Source: Methylumidiphilus sp963753955 (GTDB taxonomy: Bacteria > Pseudomonadota > Gammaproteobacteria > Methylococcales > Methylococcaceae). Taken from it: a stretch of 64,000 nucleotides of DNA. Of this stretch, positions 50,353 through 59,980 are shown one piece after another. The position numbers and the translations under genes were made by a program. The notes under the pieces were generated by a model. The model did not search any database. It was given only the letters and a program-made list of their open reading frames with translations, and was not told the DNA's origin. Location of the stretch: NCBI GenBank assembly GCA_963753955.1, contig CAVWEM010000014.1, positions 124,001 through 188,000 of the forward strand, given 5' to 3'. How positions within the stretch are numbered: position 1 is the first letter of the stretch; the number at the start of each line of letters is the position of its first letter.

Positions 50353-50976
50353 TCATATTGTGATTGAATCGGGCGAGGCAAACGCTGGAAAGCGCTTCCT
50401 CCCGACAAAATGCACCTCATCCCGCCTCCCAATACCCAAGTTGCCAATCCTCCCCTCTTCCCGGTAAACCAACAACCGCATTCCCGTGAACAACGACAAA
50501 AGCTCGTTTTCTGCCAGCAGATAATCGGGATTGCTTGGGCCTTGCGGATTGGGTTTGTCGCGGACGTAGGTTTGATAAAACAGCAAGCCTCCAGGCTTCA
50601 GGCTGTGGAGGATGGGCCGGGCTAGTGGGCGGACAAGGAAGCGGCTGACGACGATCACATCAAACGCCTCAACGGGAAATGGCTCAGTCTCCACATCCCG
50701 CGCTTGCGCATCAATATCAAGCCCCAAACTCAATGCCCGCGACGTCAGCACGTTTACGGCCACAGTGGAAATATCCCAGGCTCTGGCCTTGAACCCGCGA
50801 CGCGCCAGAAACAAGGCATTGCCGCCCAGGCCGCAGGCAAGATCCAGCGCATCGCCACCGGGCGGCAGCAAATGGGCGTTTTCCGCCAGAACTGCGGATG
50901 GTTCGGACTCGGACTCGGACTCCGGTAGACTTGAGTAAATCCTATCCCATTTCGCCTGGATGCTTGTCGTCAACAT
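50353..50976 (-). CDS. Class I SAM-dependent methyltransferase
   Basis: This protein of about 207 residues has the SAM-binding motif DALDLACGLGGNALFLARRG, then AWDISTVAVNVL and the motif IV region VIVVSRFLVRP, LKPGGLLFYQTY. It resembles TehB/tellurite-resistance-type methyltransferases; the substrate is unknown. A short SESESESE-type run near the start comes from a GACTCG triplet-pair repeat. ATG at 50976 (MLTTSIQAKWDRIY) is preferred over 50997. Confidence 0.8.
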   Translation of the reverse strand: MLTTSIQAKWDRIYSSLPESESESEPSAVLAENAHLLPPGGDALDLACGLGGNALFLARRGFKARAWDISTVAVNVLTSRALSLGLDIDAQARDVETEPFPVEAFDVIVVSRFLVRPLARPILHSLKPGGLLFYQTYVRDKPNPQGPSNPDYLLAENELLSLFTGMRLLVYREEGRIGNLGIGRRDEVHFVGRKRFPAFASPDSITI

Positions 50977-51034
50977 AAGCAAAAAATCCGCATCCACCCC
51001 TCTCCCGCAGGGGGAGAAGGGTGGTCAGAGCTTC

Positions 51035-52416
51035 CTAGACCACCACGACCACTGGCGCGATGGCCTGGAACAGTTTCTCGACAACCCGGATCAGCTTCTT
51101 GTCGTGCAAGAACATGATGACATGGTCACCTTCCTCGATCACGGTGTCATGATGGATCTGCATCACTTCGTCCCCACGCACCAAGGCTCCCATCACCACA
51201 CCGGCGGGGATTTTGATCTGGTCGATGCGCTGGCCGACAATCTCGGACTGGCCCCGGGTGCCATGGGCGATGGCTTCGATGGCCTCGGCCTCGCCATGGC
51301 GCAAGGAGTGGACTTGCACCACGTCGCCCTTGCGGATGTGGCGCAGCAGGCTGCCGATGGTGGATTGCTGCGGCGAGATGACCAAATCCACCAGGCTGGC
51401 ATCGACGATTTCGGCGTAGGCGCTTTTGTTGACCAGGCTGATGACCCGCCGCGCCCCCAAGCGCTTGGCGAGCATGGCGGAGAGGATATTGGCCTCGTCG
51501 TCGTTGGTGATGGCGCAAAACACGTCGGTGCTTTCGATGTTCTCGCTGAGCAGCAATTCCTTGTCGGAAGCGTCGCCGAGCAGCACCACGGTATTGTTCA
51601 GCTCGCCCGCAATCTTCTTGGCGCGCTTGGGGTTCTTTTCGATGACCTTGACCTGGTAGCGGTTTTCCAGCGCGGCAGCGACGCGCTTGCCGATATGGCC
51701 GCCGCCGGCGAACATCAGGCGCTTGTAGGGCTTGTCAATCTCGCATAATTCGCTCATCACATCCTTGATCTCCTCGCTGGAGGCGACGAAGAACACTTCG
51801 TCGTCAGCCTCGATGATGACCTTGCCGTTGGGGATGACCGGCTGGCCCTTGCGGAAGATGGCGGTGATGCGGGCGTGGACGCTGGGCATGTGCTGGTGCA
51901 GTTCCTTGATCTCCCGCCCCACCAACGGCCCGCCCCGATGGGCACGCACCGAGACCAGGCGCACCTTGCCGTCGGCGAAGTCCAACACCTGCGACGCGCC
52001 GGGATATTCCAGCAGGCGCTCGATGAAACGGGTGACAATCTGCTCCGGGCTGATGACCACGTCAATGGGGATGGCGTTGGGGCCGAAGATTTCCGGGTAG
52101 CTCAGGTATTCGATGGCGCGGACGCGGGCAATCTTCTTCGGGATCTTGAACAACGTGCCGGCAATCTGGCAGGCCAACATATTGGTCTCGTCGTCGCTGG
52201 TGACGGCGATCAACATTTCCGCCTCCGTCGCCCCGGCCTTGGCCAGCACGGTGGGATGCGCGGCGTTGCCCTGCACGGTGGCGATATCGTAACGGTCTTG
52301 CAACTCGCGCAGCACGGTCGGCTGGGTGTCGATGACGACGATATCGTTGGCCTCGCTGGCGAGGCTGCCCACACACTGGAGCCGACCTGGCCCGCGCCTA
52401 GGATGATGATTTTCAT
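51035..52416 (-). CDS. trkA: Trk potassium uptake regulator TrkA, one frameshift as sequenced
   Basis: TrkA binds NAD(H) and ATP and gates TrkH/TrkG K+ channels. Two RCK units are visible: the first opens MKIIILGAGQVGSSV and, after a one-base break near 52370, continues SLASEANDIVVIDTQPTV; the second has RLMFAGGGHIGKRVAAALE. TrkA-C domains carry LVGREIKELHQHMPS and VVMGALVRGDEVMQIH. Length is normal (about 460). The break is in a GTGTGGG context. Confidence 0.92.
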
Positions 52417-52461
52417 ATTTGTTGATTCCCAATGGGGCAATTGAGTTGTGTAGGTTGCGTT

Positions 52462-52531
52462 GGAGTGCAAGATTTATCTTGCTCGTATTTTTTAAGGGCT
52501 TGCGCCCTGTGCAAGATTAATCTTGCACTCC
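52462..52531. repeat. Inverted repeat between the TIR gene and trkA
   Basis: GGAGTGCAAGAT and ATCTTGCACTCC are perfect 12-bp arms 46 bp apart. Each arm also belongs to a local palindrome (GCAAGATTTATCTTGC and GCAAGATTAATCTTGC). It lies three bases after the TIR gene stop on the minus strand and may terminate its transcript. Confidence 0.7.
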
Positions 52532-52533
52532 GA

Positions 52534-55287
52534 TCATTGCGGCAACGCCTGCAACTCCGGCAGGCGGCGGTTGTAGCCGGTGGACTCGATCAACTGCGCG
52601 GCGTAGCGGCGGTGTTCGCGGGCGTCGGCCAGCCGGTTTTCCGCCAGCGCCAGCCGGGCGGATTCCAGATGGTAATCGCACAGGTGCAGGCGCATAGGCC
52701 CGGACTCGGCCAGTTCTTTGGCCTCGTCCAAGTCCTTGTGCGCCAGCGCGTAGTCTTGGGTTGCGCGGAACCAGGCGGCACGGGCTAGTAGGGCGAGCGG
52801 TAAATTATTCTGCATCCCCGCTGCCCGCAAACCGTCGACCGCTGAATTGAAATCCTCACGCGCTTGCCGGGCATGGTCGCTTTCCGCGTCGAATGCGTTC
52901 GCTTGCGCCTGAAGCGCAAGCTGGCTATGGGCTTGGGCCAGACTAAGTTGATCCAGCGCAGTACTCAACAAACCTAGTTTTTCTTGTTTTACCAAAGCCA
53001 AAGTCCATTCCGCTCGTTCCAACACCGTCTCTGCCTCGCCCTGCATCAAAAGGTAAGCGCAGTAGCGAAAACCCTGTACTGAGCGCAAACGCGGAAACTT
53101 GGGCTGGCGTTCTTGCTGAAGCTGCTCCGCCGCCTGGAATAGATCCAAGGCTTCTTGCAACACGCCGCTGTGCCATAGCGCCTCGGCGAAGCTAGTGCGT
53201 CTAGCAATACGCTGGAACAAGTCCCCGGATTGATCGGCATAGTTCACTGCCTGCCTGCCATACTCACAAGCTCTCGCCAGATCGCCCAGATCCACCGACA
53301 ACTCGCTGAAGTTGCCAGCACCTTTTGCAGCTTCTTTCCAATTCTCTTGCTGGACACGCATTTCCAAGCTTGCCCGCATAGGCTGCGTTGCTTCGGCAAA
53401 GCGCCCTAAGGCGCACAAATCAAAGCCGACCCAATTCAGCACAGACGCTTTGTTATGTTCAGTCAAACCCACTGCCGGTTCTTGCCAAGGCTGGCTGAAA
53501 AAATGCGCCATCGTAGCCAGATCGTCACTGAACGCGCCGAGTTCTTTAATCAGATAAAACTCTGGCTCGCGCAAGACACGCGGCCAATACACCTCATCCA
53601 ACGCCTGCTGGTGCAACCCCGCCGCGCAGCCGTGGCTGATTGCGGCAAACAAGGGCTGCATCTCGGCAAGGGTGTCGGGCTGGTGTTTTTTCGGCAGGGC
53701 TTTGTAGTACTCGTAAAGCCGCTGCTGCGCCGCCTGCCAGACGGCGGGGTTTTGCCGCAGGCGTTGGCCGAAATATTCGCGCAGCAGCGGATGGCAATCG
53801 ACGGTGTCGGGCTGGCCGGACGGGGCGAACAGCAGATGGTGGTCTTGTTTCAGGCTTTGCAGCGCCTGGATCAGATCGCGCTCGGTCATGCCTTTGGTCA
53901 AGCCCGGTATCTGCTGTTCCCGCAATAGCCGCAGCACGGGTTTTTCGATCGGATGGTCGAACAAGCCGAGCATTTGCAGCAGGGTCAATTCGGCGGGACC
54001 TAACCAAGTGGCATAGGCTTGCATCACTTTGAAGGCATGGCGGCTTTGCGTGTCGTCGCCGTCCAGCAGTTCGGTGATGGTATCGCGTCGCCGCACATCG
54101 CCTTCCAGCCAATAATTGACCGCATGGCCCAACAGGCTCAAGGCCAGCGCATGGTGGCCGTAGTCGCGCACCGCCTGCTCCAATTCGGCGGGTGGCCCAA
54201 CGACATGCAGCGATTGCAGCAAGGCCACGCCGTCAGCCAGTTCCAGGTTGTGCAGATCGTGCGTTTTCACCGTGGCGCGGTCGGCGAGGTCGGCGACGGT
54301 CAGGCGCGAGGTGATGACGCACAGGCTGGCGGGCCGGGCCGGCCGGGCCAGGTTTTTCAGCAAGACGCGCAGCGCCCGGTCTTTCAGTTCGCCCTTCATG
54401 CCAAAGCCGCCATGCTGCAACGGCTCCAGCCCGTCCAGCACCAGCACGACCGGCTGGCGCAATAGTAGCCCGGCCAGAGTTTCGCCTTTCTCGTCTTCGC
54501 TGCGAAACTGCCGCTGTTCAGCCTTGATCTCGAACAGGTCGAATAGATGCTCGAAGAACGGCGTCGCCGAGACTTGCTTGTCCTCGTCGGAACCTTGCGA
54601 ATAAAACGACCACGCAATCAACGAGGGGAACTTGCTTTGTCCGTCCAGCCAGTGTTGCAGCAGCTTGGTTTTGCCGGTGCCGCCGACGGCGATGAATTGG
54701 ACGATGGCGGTTTGGTTATCGGCGAGGCTGTCGGTGAGCAGCTTAAGCTCGGCTTCGCGGCCAAAGAATTCGCCTGTGGTGCTGGGGAGGCGGTTGGAAT
54801 AGAGGTTGGGTTGTGTCGCTTCTTCCCCCCTTTGCAAAAGGGGGGCTAGGGGGGATTTTGTTTCGTGCGGCAGACGCTTGAGGATCAAATCGGCGATGGC
54901 CTCTGGCGACCTGCCTTTCACGTCGAGGTAGCCGTCTATCGACAGCAAACCGGGGATTTCGGTGTCGTCGAAACGCACCGGCATGATCGAATGGGGATCG
55001 CATTGTTTCAATACATCCCGCACGGCCCGCCATTCCAGCTTGCACCACTCTTTGCTCTCGTATTCCTGGCACAGAAATACGACCACTAGTTCAGCTTGGT
55101 GGCGATAAATCTTTTGCAATACCAGGTCGAGGTTGGGGACTGCCAATTCCGCCTCATACCATTGGTCGTAGAAAATCGACTCGCGGGGCACCGCCACGGC
55201 CAGCCGTTCGGCCAGCTTTTCCACAAAGGCACGGTGTTCGCCGGGAAAGGACAGGGCGATGTGGAAGTGTTGGGTGGTGATGTCCAT
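52534..55287 (-). CDS. TIR-STAND NTPase-TPR protein, candidate antiphage effector
   Basis: This 917-residue protein has three parts. Residues 1-140 are a TIR/SEFIR-type domain (FHIALSFPGEHRAFVEKL, VVVFLCQEYESKEWCKLEW, with the WCxxE catalytic-type Glu at about 85). Residues 170-520 are a STAND NTPase with Walker A GGTGKT (202-207), Walker B VVLVLDGLEP and a GHHALALSLLGHAV winged-helix region. Residues 560-917 are helical TPR-like repeats that would sense a trigger. TIR domains of this layout degrade NAD+ on activation in known defence systems. A palindromic repeat adds KSPLAPLLQRGEE to the linker. It stands alone, between ntrX and trkA. Confidence 0.88.
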   Translation of the reverse strand: MDITTQHFHIALSFPGEHRAFVEKLAERLAVAVPRESIFYDQWYEAELAVPNLDLVLQKIYRHQAELVVVFLCQEYESKEWCKLEWRAVRDVLKQCDPHSIMPVRFDDTEIPGLLSIDGYLDVKGRSPEAIADLILKRLPHETKSPLAPLLQRGEEATQPNLYSNRLPSTTGEFFGREAELKLLTDSLADNQTAIVQFIAVGGTGKTKLLQHWLDGQSKFPSLIAWSFYSQGSDEDKQVSATPFFEHLFDLFEIKAEQRQFRSEDEKGETLAGLLLRQPVVLVLDGLEPLQHGGFGMKGELKDRALRVLLKNLARPARPASLCVITSRLTVADLADRATVKTHDLHNLELADGVALLQSLHVVGPPAELEQAVRDYGHHALALSLLGHAVNYWLEGDVRRRDTITELLDGDDTQSRHAFKVMQAYATWLGPAELTLLQMLGLFDHPIEKPVLRLLREQQIPGLTKGMTERDLIQALQSLKQDHHLLFAPSGQPDTVDCHPLLREYFGQRLRQNPAVWQAAQQRLYEYYKALPKKHQPDTLAEMQPLFAAISHGCAAGLHQQALDEVYWPRVLREPEFYLIKELGAFSDDLATMAHFFSQPWQEPAVGLTEHNKASVLNWVGFDLCALGRFAEATQPMRASLEMRVQQENWKEAAKGAGNFSELSVDLGDLARACEYGRQAVNYADQSGDLFQRIARRTSFAEALWHSGVLQEALDLFQAAEQLQQERQPKFPRLRSVQGFRYCAYLLMQGEAETVLERAEWTLALVKQEKLGLLSTALDQLSLAQAHSQLALQAQANAFDAESDHARQAREDFNSAVDGLRAAGMQNNLPLALLARAAWFRATQDYALAHKDLDEAKELAESGPMRLHLCDYHLESARLALAENRLADAREHRRYAAQLIESTGYNRRLPELQALPQ

Positions 55288-55879
55288 AGAGGCGCTTATT
55301 ATTATCAGGGCCGAAGGGCGCGATGAGGAACCAATTGCACTATTCCAGGTTGGGAAAGAGGCGGGGAGAATTACAGTTTACCGAACCCTGCTTGCCTTCG
55401 ACACGGGAAGCCAGAGCTTCCAAGACCGGGTTCCCAACGTAGACATTGGGAACTCGCCACAAAAAAATGCTTTGCTTGTTTCTCATATCGCTTTCCTTAT
55501 CGTTGCAGGAATAAAAAGTGTATAAACGCCGGTCGGGGTTTGTTACCCATGTGCGCCGAATTAAGCGGCACGTCATTGCATCGCCAAGCTGAAATCGCAT
55601 CTGCGCGGTTAGGCCGCATAGCGGCCATCGAGTTTAGCTGGGGGTTTAAACCCCCGGAAACGAAGCGCGGGGATAGCCCGTCGCGTAGCGACGGTTGAAA
55701 AACCACGGCTATGCCGCCCGTCGCCGCCTTTTTCAACCATCGCTACGCGACGGCATCCTTGTCACGCCGCATTCCGGGGGTTGAAACCCCCGGCTACCAT
55801 CAATCGCCGCTACGCGGCTTAGGAGAGTGGGTAGTCGTGCAGGTTACGTGCAAAATACCCTACAGCCAGTCACGCCGAG
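55288..55879. repeat. Intergenic with a large nested inverted repeat
   Basis: From 55640 to 55793, CGTCGCGTAGCG (55679) pairs with CGCTACGCGACG (55741), GTTGAAAAA with TTTTTCAAC, and outer palindromes GGGGGTTTAAACCCCC and GGGGGTTGAAACCCCC flank them. BIME-like. No gene is supported in the spacer. Confidence 0.65.
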
Positions 55880-57256
55880 TTATTTTTTCTCGCGGAACTT
55901 GATTCCCAAAGAATTCAGCTTGCGGTAAAGATGGGTGCGCTCCAGGCCGATGGCATGGGACAGGCGCGCCACACTGCCGCCGTATTTGTCCAGGTGGTAT
56001 TCCAGGTAATCTTTCTCAAAGCGCTCCCGAGCCTCCTTCAATGGCAATTCGTAATAATCGGGGGCTTGCGCATTGCCGCCACCCGCCGGAGACTCCTCCA
56101 AGGCATCGCCTAGCGAAGCTTTGGCCTCTTCCAGGCTGACTTCGTCACCGGATCCCAAAATCAACAACCGTTGCACCAGGTTTTTCAATTCCCGGATGTT
56201 GCCGTGCCAAGGGTAGTGGCGGAGGAAATTCTGCACCGCCACCGGGAAACGGCGGAACGCCAGCTTCTCCCGGCTGACATAATAATCGACATAAAACCGT
56301 AGCAGATCAGGGATGTCTTCGTTATGTTCCCGCAAAGGCGGGATTTTCAGCGTCACCACATTGAGCAAATAATAGAGTTCGCGGCGGAAGCGGCCCTCGC
56401 GGACTTCATCCTCCAGAGATTTGCGCGTGGAGGCGATGATGCGCATATCGACATGGATGGGTTCGCCCCCTCCCACGCGGGAAAAGCTATGGGACTCCAA
56501 CACACTGAGCAGGCGCATCTGGGTTTCCTCCTCCATATCCGCCACCTCGTCCAAAAATAAGGTTCCGCCGTGGGCTTGCTCCAACAAGCCTTCCTGGATG
56601 CTTCCCCCTTCTTCCCGTCCAAAAAATTCCACCGCCGAGAATTCCGGCGCGATGCAGCCCACTCCGACATCGATGAACGGCCCTTCCCGCCTGGGGCTGT
56701 GGGAATGCAGATAGCGGGCCAGATTTTCCTTGCCGCAGCCGGGTTCGCCGATCAGCAACACACGGGCGTCGTGCTGGCCCAGCCGCCGGGCCTGCTCCCG
56801 CAGGCGCTCCATCACCGCGCTTTTGCCGACCGGCTCGACCAGCGCCTCGACGCGTCGCTTGAGGCCGATGTTTTCCCGCCTCAGCCGGGCATTTTCCAGA
56901 GCCCGTTCCACAGTGACCAGCAATTTCGCCAGCGACAGCGGCTTTTCCAGAAAATCGTAGGCGCCCAACCGGGTCGCCTCCACTGCCGTCTCCACGGTGG
57001 CGTGGCCGGACATCATTATGACTGGCCCGGTGCTTTGCTCGTCTTGCAGCCAGTCCTTCAGCAGGGTGATGCCGTCCTCGTCAGGCATCCAGATGTCCAG
57101 CAGGATCAAATCAGGCCTGCGCAACGCATGCAACCTGCGGGCGGATGCGCCATTTTCGGCGGCGGCCACTTCGTAATCTTCGTCCTCAAGGATTTCCTGC
57201 AACAATTGGCGGATGTCCGGCTCATCGTCCACCACCAGAATGTAAGCTTTAGCCAT
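55880..57256 (-). CDS. ntrX: NtrX-type response regulator lacking the GAFTGA loop
   Basis: This 458-residue protein has a receiver domain (phospho-acceptor D54 in LILLDIWMPDEDG), an AAA+ domain with Walker A GEPGCGKENLA and Walker B GGTLFLDEVADM, and a Fis-type helix-turn-helix (VARLSHAIGLERTHLYRKLN). The segment where sigma-54 activators have GAFTGA reads FFGREEGGSIQEGLLEQ, so contact with sigma-54 is doubtful and it may act as a sigma-54-independent regulator. It overlaps ntrY by eight bases. Confidence 0.9.
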   Translation of the reverse strand: MAKAYILVVDDEPDIRQLLQEILEDEDYEVAAAENGASARRLHALRRPDLILLDIWMPDEDGITLLKDWLQDEQSTGPVIMMSGHATVETAVEATRLGAYDFLEKPLSLAKLLVTVERALENARLRRENIGLKRRVEALVEPVGKSAVMERLREQARRLGQHDARVLLIGEPGCGKENLARYLHSHSPRREGPFIDVGVGCIAPEFSAVEFFGREEGGSIQEGLLEQAHGGTLFLDEVADMEEETQMRLLSVLESHSFSRVGGGEPIHVDMRIIASTRKSLEDEVREGRFRRELYYLLNVVTLKIPPLREHNEDIPDLLRFYVDYYVSREKLAFRRFPVAVQNFLRHYPWHGNIRELKNLVQRLLILGSGDEVSLEEAKASLGDALEESPAGGGNAQAPDYYELPLKEARERFEKDYLEYHLDKYGGSVARLSHAIGLERTHLYRKLNSLGIKFREKK

Positions 57257-59425
57257 GGCCCATACCCTCCTTGGATGGCTCGGTCAAGGGCAGGCGGATG
57301 GCAAATCCCGCACCCTCTTGGAAACCCATGTCCAGGCGGATCGCCCCGCCATGTTCCTCGATGATTTTCTTGACGATGGCAAGCCCCAGGCCCGTACCCT
57401 TGTTTTTGGTGGTGACATAGGGGTCGAACACGCGCTCCGCCTGCTCGGGCGGGATGCCCGGGCCGTTGTCGCGGAGCAGGATTTCGATGGCGGCATTGCC
57501 GTCGTCGTGGGTCAGATGGGCTTTGATGGACATGGTTCCTGCCGTTGCCGGGGGATTGGCTTCCTGGGCGTTTTTGATCATATTGTGCAACACTTGCCGC
57601 ATCCGCACCGGGTCGGCGGAAACCTTCGGCAAGCCCTCTTCCAATTCAAGCTGGAACACCAGCCCTGCGGATGGCGGATACAGGGCGACCACCTCCTCGA
57701 TGAGCCGCCGCAGATCGACCGGCTGCAAGTGGATGATCGCTGGTTTGGCGTATTCGGCGAAGGCGTTGACCATGCTTTTCATCGCCTCCACTTGCTGGAC
57801 GATGGTGCGGGTGGAGCGATCCAAAACCTCGGCATCGCCCTCATTCAGGCTTTTTGCAAGCTTGTGCCTGAGCCGCTCGGCGGAAAGCTGGATCGGCGTC
57901 AGCGGATTCTTGATCTCATGGGCCAGACGCTGGGCCACCTCGCCCCAGGCGGCGCGGCGCTGGGCCTGGATCAGCGCGGTCACGTCATCGAACACCACCA
58001 CCGCGCCCTGCCACACCCCGTCCACATCGAACAATGGTGTTCCTCGGCAGAACAAATCTTGCCGCCCGAACGGCCCGTTGAAATGAATTTCCTCCCGCCA
58101 AGGCTTTTCGCGGATCAAGCGATCCCCGACAAACTCCATCAGATCGCCCAGGTGGGGATGAGCCTGGGCCAAGGCCGGCAGGGGTATGCCGGCAAGCCGG
58201 CGATGTCGGCATGGAGGATGGCATCCGCCGCGTGGTTGGCGGTTTGCAGGCGCATGTGGCCATCGAAGCTCATCACCCCGGAGGACAGGTTGCCCAACAC
58301 GGTCTCCAGATAGGCGCGCTGGCGTTCGACCTCAAGCCGCGAATTTTGCGCCTCGTCCCTGGCCCTGGCGATCTTCGCGGTCATGGCATTGAACGATTCC
58401 ACCAGGAAGCCCAACTCGTCCTTGCTTTTCACCGGCAAGCGCTTTTCGTAGTCGCCCTCGGCCACCGCACGGGTACCCTCAGCCAACCGCCGAACCGGGG
58501 CGACAATGCGGCGGATGCTGACAAAAGCCGCCCAGATGGCGGCCAGCAAACTGAGCAGCAGCACCAGCGACAGAGTCAGGGCGAAGCTGGCCTTCAGCGA
58601 ACTGCGCAGATAATTCAGCTCTTTGTAGTGGGCGTAGGCCGCCTCGACGGCCACACCCAACTCCGCCAACCGTTGAGGCACGGGGAAGACCGTCTGGAAA
58701 TAATAATTTTCGTCACGTCCGGCGACCAGCACCAGTGCGCGGACTTTCATGCCCGAACCGGCGGCCGGCTCCAACCCAACATAGGATTTGCCGTGCCGCA
58801 ACTGCAACAGCACGGCCTCGCCCGGCAAGTCGGGAACGATGCTGTCGGAACTGGTGCCGCCGGAGGCAATGATGCGGCCTTTCTTGTTGAACACCGTCAA
58901 CTCTCCTTCGTCAGTCCGGTCATAAACATCGCCCAGGGTGATGGCGACCATGGAGGCCGGCACGTTTTCCAGATGCCAGGCGACTTGCTCGGTTTGCCGC
59001 AGCAGAGTCCGCATCCGCTCGTCCAGCGCCGAACGCCCCAATTCCAGGGCATCATCCATGGCCCGGTCGATGCGCACGTCGAACCAACTGTCGATGCTTT
59101 GCTGCAGAAATTGCATGGAGTAGTAAAACACTATCGAGGCCGGTGCCAAGGCCAACAGGATGAACAAGAACGCCATGCGCGCCGTCAACAGCGAACCCGC
59201 CGCTTTTTTCCTGAGCTGGCGCAGCAGCCAATAGATGTTGGCCACCACCAGCCCCAGCAGCAAGATCGAACCCAGGGAGTTGATCAGCAACAGCCAGGAA
59301 TACAGCTTGCCGAGCTGGGATGAATCCTGGGTGGCGGAACTCATCAGGTGCAGGGAGCCCACGATGGCCGCGAACAGCACCAGGATGGACAAACTCAGCG
59401 GCGGCGTCAGTCTACGAATATCCAT
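57249..59425 (-). CDS. ntrY: NtrY-type membrane sensor histidine kinase, one frameshift as sequenced
   Basis: This protein of about 725 residues is the partner kinase of NtrX. N-terminal membrane segments (SILVLFAAIVGSLHLMSS; LLLGLVVANIYWLL; FLFILLALAPASIVFYY) precede a periplasmic sensor region, a further segment (TLSLVLLLSLLAAIWAAFV), HAMP, PAS and the kinase core with the H-box AQRLAHEIKNPLTPIQLS, N-box NMIKNAQEAN and G-box NKGTGLGLAIVKKI. The frame breaks near 58190 in a CCCC context, between ADIAGLPAY and LPALAQAHPHLGD. Confidence 0.92.
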
Positions 59426-59980
59426 TTATAAACCGGGCTTTCCAGATACCAAGCAGGGGTGACATAAGCCACCGGACGCAAAGGCAAGGGCAATGCTTCA
59501 ATATCCAGCCCCACCGAAAGGCTGGCACGATAACGCTCCCCTTTGACCAGGGGCAAGGCCAGCGCCACAGGCAGGCCGCGGGGCGATCCCATGGCTTCCA
59601 GCAAAGCATTGAGACTGACGAAATTGCGCGGGGTCTCGTTGTTCTCTTCGACGATCTGGTACAGCTTGGACAGGGCATGGTAGCGGACGCGGAAGGAATG
59701 CTTTTCGTCCAGTATTGCCGCGGCCCACCACCAACCACGCTCCTGCTTGATTTTCATGTGCCAGACCAGGGTCAGGGAAACACCATTGCGCAATGCGTCG
59801 ATAGCCGACTCGCTGAAGCGATAGTCGATGTCGGCGTCCAGGCGCAAGACGCTCCCGGACGGGTCTGGTTTTAATTCGGCGCGCAGAATGCGGAACCCAT
59901 AATCCGCAGCCTCGGCGACCGGTGGAACAGGGCAGCAGCACAAGCCACGCGCAAAGCCAACAACGCAGCAGCGCGGTCAT
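59407..59980 (-). CDS. DUF4390 secreted protein, one frameshift as sequenced
   Basis: The family usually sits between rsmB and ntrY, as here. The signal peptide (MTALLRCWLCAWLVLLP) is in one frame, and the body (VAEAADYGFRILRAELKP ... NETPRNFVSLNALLEAMGSP ... PAWYLESPVYKWIF) in another. Dropping one C from CCC at about 59934 joins them as a protein of about 190 residues. The function is unknown; an exported role next to a sensor kinase is suggestive. Confidence 0.82.

Noticed and set aside
57255..58313. 352-codon frame antisense to ntrY
   Set aside because: The ntrY kinase motifs on the minus strand account for this DNA.
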